Below, in pieces: positions 60,285 through 64,000 of a stretch of DNA of 64,000 bases (positions within the stretch are counted from its first letter, which is position 1; every line of letters begins with the position of its first letter). Below the pieces are notes generated by a model. It was not told where the DNA came from. It made no database searches and saw nothing but the letters and a program-made list of their open reading frames with translations. The translations under genes were made by a program, and so were the position numbers. Where the stretch lies: contig JASANE010012553.1 of NCBI GenBank assembly GCA_030248225.1, forward strand, positions 1-64,000, in the 5' to 3' direction. Source of the DNA: Trileptium ribeirensis. Lineage: Eukaryota > Nematoda > Enoplea > Enoplida > Thoracostomopsidae.

Positions 60285-60523
60285 CTTAGCTCTGAATCAA
60301 AAATTTCGCAATGCTTACCCATTCCATATGTTACGTTAACTGGCTTTTCCTTAGTCAACAATCCAGTTCCTGCATAGCCCGATCTTTCGGCGCTGGACCA
60401 GTATGTTGAATAGCCCTTGATATTTTTTATTTCATTTGGAATTTCATCTGCATTACATTTAGTTTCTTGAATAAACATTATATCAGGAGATTCCTTCGCG
60501 ATAAACGCAAGAGTGTCGTCCTT
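60285..60523 (-). CDS. APEX1: APEX1 exon 2
   Basis: 79 codons plus 2 nt; acceptor ..ggtgttttag, donor gtttgt. Encodes K-E-S-P-D-I-M-F-I-Q-E-T-K-C-N (the Glu of Q-E-T-K binds the catalytic metal), Y-S-T-Y-W-S-S-A, S-G-Y-A-G-T-G-L-L and V-T-Y-G-M-G. Matches human E-E-A-P-D-I-L-C-L-Q-E-T-K-C and G-Y-S-G-V-G-L-L. The internal ATG at 60478 is not the start. Confidence 0.95.
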
Positions 60524-61556
60524 CTAAAACACCAAGCATACTACAGCATACTTTCGCACATAGTACCGTAGCGAATGTAAGCAACGCAACCAGATGCTAT
60601 ATAAAAGCTTGTGTACTTGTTTGGCTTCGTGGTTAAGATGCTGCGTGTGAGTGATAGCCATTACGGCAACGATCTGCTACATATAAGATAAGTTAGAGTG
60701 GCAAACGCCAGATGCTAATTTTTCAATCACAAATATAAATCAACATCAAAACGAAAGGCAAACGTCGGCTTTATTAAGACGTGATAGCAAATCAAGTAGA
60801 CCAGATATAAACACAAAATGAAGATATAAAAAGATTTTCTTCACGCACCGAAAGCCAAAAATGAGTGTAAATATATAAATATCACTTAATAAACAAATCA
60901 AATGGGCGTATCACTGTTAGTCTATTTAACTGCTTTCTGTCATTATGTCTATATCTATGATGTTTAAGTGTCCACATCACAAAGCACAACTACAGAAAGA
61001 AAATCTCAGTCAAAACAGAACCAAAACGTTTTCGTGCATCTTTTTTTCCACGAAGCGCATATAAATAGTATCATTGAAATAATTCAATAAAGATCTATTA
61101 ATAATTAATATTGCTTAAATTTTAGTTCGTGAACTCTTACAACAGTTTTCTATCATAAAATGTGCATGCCACTTTCTAGTGCAAAATACAAACCACTGAC
61201 ATACAGTACTCACCACAACTGACCGTCGCCTCGCGAGCTAACGAGCGCAACAAAATAAACTTTCAAAATAATATTGTACTTTCCCAAGGGTAAGTTGCGA
61301 GCAACAGCTGTCGACTGTTCAGCAAATGATACCGCTTTTCTTCAGCGTAGAATAAAAGAAAATCTACATAACAGAATACATATATCAACATTATTCAAAA
61401 ATTTTATAGAATTTTATTTGCTTTGTTTTGAATACAACCTCTTGTTTACTAACTTCATAACTTGCATTGCATTTTCAAACTGTGGTTGAATTAATGCATA
61501 TACATACGGCATAAAAAATCACCGAAACAAACCAAGACTGAATATTTACAACAAAC
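60524..61556. other. APEX1 intron
   Basis: 1.0 kb. 61204 onward (CAGTACTCACCACAACTGAC after TA) is a relative of the CAGTACTC MITE ends and of 53035; its partner end is not clear. Nothing else is recognised. Confidence 0.6.
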
Positions 61557-61769
61557 CTTCAACCATGCACGGATTCCGTTAATATTCCAAGACGTAATTT
61601 TAGTATTCCAATTATCTTTTGAATTGAGAAATGTTTTGTCCGATGCAGACATTGGCAAATAGCTTGCTGACGTCTCCACTGCTACTGCACCACTAGCAGT
61701 TCGCGATGAGGCACCCTCAGTAGAACCCAATGATTCGTCTGTATTATCTATTCTACGTTTCTTGGATAC
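61557..61769 (-). CDS. APEX1: APEX1 exon 1 of those visible
   Basis: 71 codons, phase 0 to 0; minus-strand acceptor ..tttattttag, donor gtttgt. Starts V-S-K-K-R-R-I-D-N-T, a likely nuclear signal, then a low-complexity S/A/T stretch, then K-I-T-S-W-N-I-N-G-I-R-A-W-L-K, the first strand of the nuclease fold. No in-frame ATG serves as start near the acceptor, so an upstream exon with the start codon must exist; I could not place it. Confidence 0.9.
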
Positions 61770-61859
61770 CTAAAATAAAATGTAAAATAACAGTTTGTAA
61801 CTGTCTACAAGTTAAGAAAATTAAATACCCGCTGGCTGAGTTAATGATAAATACCCGCA

Positions 61860-62040
61860 CTTCATTTTACTTGGGATTTTGTTACATATAAATAGCACAA
61901 ATTTAAGCAGTGATATTGAGTTTTATTAAAACAGTTTCTTGTTAGAACGACCATTTTGGTGTGACCTGATAATACATAATGTGGGTGCTGGGGCGCTGAC
62001 TCGAGGGAACCAAAAATTTCCCTGGGGCATGACCTTGAGA
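61860..62040. repeat. dispersed repeat, pair of 9225-9490
   Basis: Shares in order 'gggattttgtta', 'aagcagtgatattg', 'gaccatttt', 'gatgtcacct/ggtgtgacct' and 'gggaacc.aaaat' with the copy in the alpha-catenin intron. It directly precedes the open frame at 62039. Confidence 0.5.
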
Positions 62041-62725
62041 GAACCAGCACCAGCACAGTTCATTCCCGTCGCCCATCATTCCCAAGGCAGCGCTAACAAC
62101 TACCAGCGTGACACATAATAACGATACACCAGAACAACACCAAACACAACCACAAGTAAACCAACCAACGCATGTATCTGCACCATGGTCAGCCCTGGAA
62201 CTTCAACATGAGTCGAAAGTTACCAGTACGACCAACGTCTCGGGTGTTTGCGCCGTAAATCACCGTCAACATCAACAAAAACCACGTCATAAACGGAATT
62301 GGTCGCGCGATAAGTCAAGCCGTTTTGGAGAACGATCAGCTGAACGTCATTACCATCACAAAAACATCGACACGAACAACACCGACGCCGACGTACACCT
62401 ACTTCGCTGTATGGACGTCGCGATCACCATCGAGAACGAAACAACAGTAGTAGGTAGACACCGAGATCGTCGTCACCATAATCCCACCAGAAACTATACT
62501 TGCGCTAACAACAGCGACAACGACTGGAACCATCATCGTGACGAGCAATCGCGTAAATTCAACAACCGCAAAGATCATACAGCCTACAATGGACGACACA
62601 GTGACGACAGCCGCCGTCATAATAAAAACTACCGCCGCTATCATAGTGATAACTATTACCGCAATCATCGCCAATCTTTCAACGGTCGTCATCGTGCCCG
62701 ATCTGCCAACAACAAAGGAAAATGA
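62039..62725 (+). pseudogene. H/N/R-rich open frame, probably degraded
   Basis: Open from 62039 to TGA at 62723-62725 with no ATG near its 5' end. Composition is extremely rich in His, Asn, Arg, Asp and Ser (N-R-K-D-H, R-H-R-D-R-R-H-H). The same frame stays open 168 nt past the stop to a TAA at about 62894, and the +1 frame then carries on (S-S-D-T-E-Q-Q-S-R-V-K-T-D-T-P-K). A further open stretch (T-P-S-T-S-P-K-R-Q-H-K-K) ends near 63092. This looks like one low-complexity coding sequence broken by a stop and frameshifts. A retroelement gag-like origin is a guess; a host exon of a disordered protein is the alternative. Confidence 0.4.
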
Positions 62726-63205
62726 ACGATAAATGACCACAATGCGCAACAAATTATTGTACCTAACTGTAGTAACGAAATTAGTTTTAATTACAACGAC
62801 GATCCAAAAACCGACTATGCTACCCACCAGCGACGTTCTCGGCCTACCATCACCATCGACACAGTAGTGATACTGAACAACAGAGCAGAGTAAAAACTGA
62901 TACGCCAAAAACAATACAACTCAAATATTGTCAGCTAATAACCAATCCCCAGAACTCAATGACACGGTGAACAACCAACCATCATCATCAACACCCTCAA
63001 CTTCACCTAAGCGACAGCATAAGAAATCTACATTTCAACCAATCAGCGAATCAAGGAGCACAGCGCCACCTATTCTTTTTATTTTAGTATAGTATTATGT
63101 AATACAGTTCTTAGTATAATGTGCGGCTTAGTTGTTATGTTTGGGGTTAAAAACATTTGTCTGAGTCCGCACGCACCCATATTCATAGTACACTCTGCCG
63201 AATTA
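62726..63205. other. 3' continuation of degraded frame, then non-coding
   Basis: Up to about 63092 the sequence keeps the same composition in shifting frames. 63093-63205 has no recognised feature. Confidence 0.4.
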
Positions 63206-63470
63206 ACTGACGTTCACGGTGTCAATTGCCTGAAGGTTGTTTTGTTAACAGACTATTGTCTGGACGCACTGACGTTCACGGTGACATTGCCTGAACGCGG
63301 CGACGTCTATATATTGGTAGAAATCCGAACTGACGCTCACGGTAATATTGCCTGAACACTGTTTAATCCGTATATCTCTGCCCGTACGTACTAACGTTCA
63401 CGGTACACTGCCTGAAGGCTTTAGTACGCAGACCCTCCCCACTGACGTTAAGCATTCCACCAGAACGTAT
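63206..63470. repeat. ~61-bp tandem repeat, five units
   Basis: Units begin 'actgacgttcacggt' and contain 'cattgcctgaac': starts at 63206, 63268, 63329, 63390 and 63441 (a shorter, decayed last unit). Non-coding; could be part of an LTR or a free minisatellite. Confidence 0.85.
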
Positions 63471-64000
63471 TCACGTTTGTCGGAACATTGTCACATTTAA
63501 TCTAAGTCTTCTCCGAGTAATTCTCTGGCTGCGGATCCTGGTCCTGAAGTCTGTTTAATCTATAGGAAGCGAGTGCGGCAAGCCTTAGCCACCGTTGTGA
63601 GTTAGAACGAGAACCCTGCCCAAGGGCGCGTGCGTTACAGTTGTTTGTTCACTACGCGAAGATCGCAGGGCGAATGTCAATCCTGGCGCGTAGTGTATAT
63701 ATGTTGTATCAATGTATGGTAAACAGAACAAGTAAGTCTAACAATAGCACTTGAAATAGCCAGAACCGACATCAACCGAAACAGTTAATTTAAAAAACGA
63801 ATGTGGAGAGACGCGTTAACCGCGACAAAACCTCCTACGCCAGGGAAGAACTTTCTAGGGTCCAAAATAATAACTTTGACCATCTATATCTTATTTATGT
63901 ATGCATGTATTTCAAATAAACATTTAATCAATTTATACCAAGTATCACGTTTTAGACATATGAGGTGAGATGCACCTTACAAAATGCTAGCTACTATCAC
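63471..64000. other. no gene seen
   Basis: Less AT-rich to about 63850, then AT-rich with 'aataaa' at 63916. It could be the tail of the element carrying the 61-bp repeats, but no boundary is visible. Confidence 0.4.

Larger units (their letters stand above)
53364..61769 (-). other. APEX1: APEX1-type AP endonuclease gene, 4 exons visible
   Basis: Exonuclease III/APE1-family enzyme that cuts DNA 5' of abasic sites in base excision repair in the nucleus. Four minus-strand exons (213, 239, 44 and 144 nt) give about 213 in-frame codons. They cover a K-K-R-R basic N-terminus (likely nuclear signal), W-N-I-N-G, Q-E-T-K-C with the metal-binding Glu, T-A-E-F-E-K-F-Y, the Y-V-P-N catalytic Tyr loop, R-G-L-V-R-L and G-D-L-N-V-S-H with the active-site Asp and Asn. 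The second N in W-N-I-N-G replaces the human Asp, as in many other family members. The first coding exon and the C-terminal ~100 residues (G-W-R-L-D-Y, S-D-H) were not found. Confidence 0.92.

Noticed and set aside
62399..62914. Minus-strand 171-codon open frame, V/I/T-rich
   Set aside because: It is the antisense shadow of the H/N/R-rich plus frame; the composition is what the complement of such codons gives.
1..64000. CRISPR arrays, tRNA, rRNA, bacterial promoters or operons
   Set aside because: The tandem arrays here have no unique equal-length spacers, no cloverleaf was recognised by eye, and spliced animal genes exclude a prokaryotic reading. A tRNA scan was not possible.

Overview
The window is AT-rich, intron-rich animal nuclear DNA. 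It holds parts of two conserved animal genes with canonical GT/AG introns, buried in a dense layer of DNA transposons, MITEs and short tandem arrays. There are no operons, ribosome-binding sites, tRNAs, rRNAs or CRISPR arrays. I cannot name the organism beyond a non-model invertebrate; neither host gene is diagnostic of a phylum.

From 5.5 to 36.3 kb, plus strand: eleven exons of an alpha-catenin gene (503 continuous codons, all junctions in phase). They cover the vinculin-binding/M region, a short acidic linker and about the first 60% of the actin-binding domain. The exons for roughly the first third of the protein and for the C-terminal ~110 residues were not found. The introns are mostly repeats: a ~178-bp array at 12.2-13.8 kb, a ~150-bp array at 25.1-26.0 kb, a ~330-bp array at 33.6-36.0 kb and a ~165-bp array at 36.5-39.0 kb. 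Three of these are interrupted by transposons. Element families with visible target-site duplications include a 1.15-kb hAT-like family (three complete copies and one truncated) and a 1.56-kb family with GGGTCATTTC ends and 4-bp duplications (two copies). There are also several TA-flanked MITE families with related ends.

From 39.8 to 49.0 kb: a segment whose two ends are matching inverted repeats next to TA, with a 26-bp minisatellite just inside each end. It contains an intact Tc1-like DD34E transposase and a two-exon BEN-domain gene, both on the minus strand. It is either a large gene-carrying Tc1/mariner element or a small MITE split by an 8.8-kb insertion.

From 53.4 to 61.8 kb, minus strand: four exons of an APEX1-type AP endonuclease, including a 44-nt exon. 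The last catalytic exons (the SDH motif) were not found. Its 3' end faces the 3' end of the alpha-catenin gene, so the missing last exons of both genes would be expected between 36.3 and 53.4 kb, where I see only repeats and the BEN/transposase segment.

From 62.0 to 64.0 kb: a degraded, H/N/R-rich open frame followed by ~61-bp repeats, possibly the remains of a retroelement.
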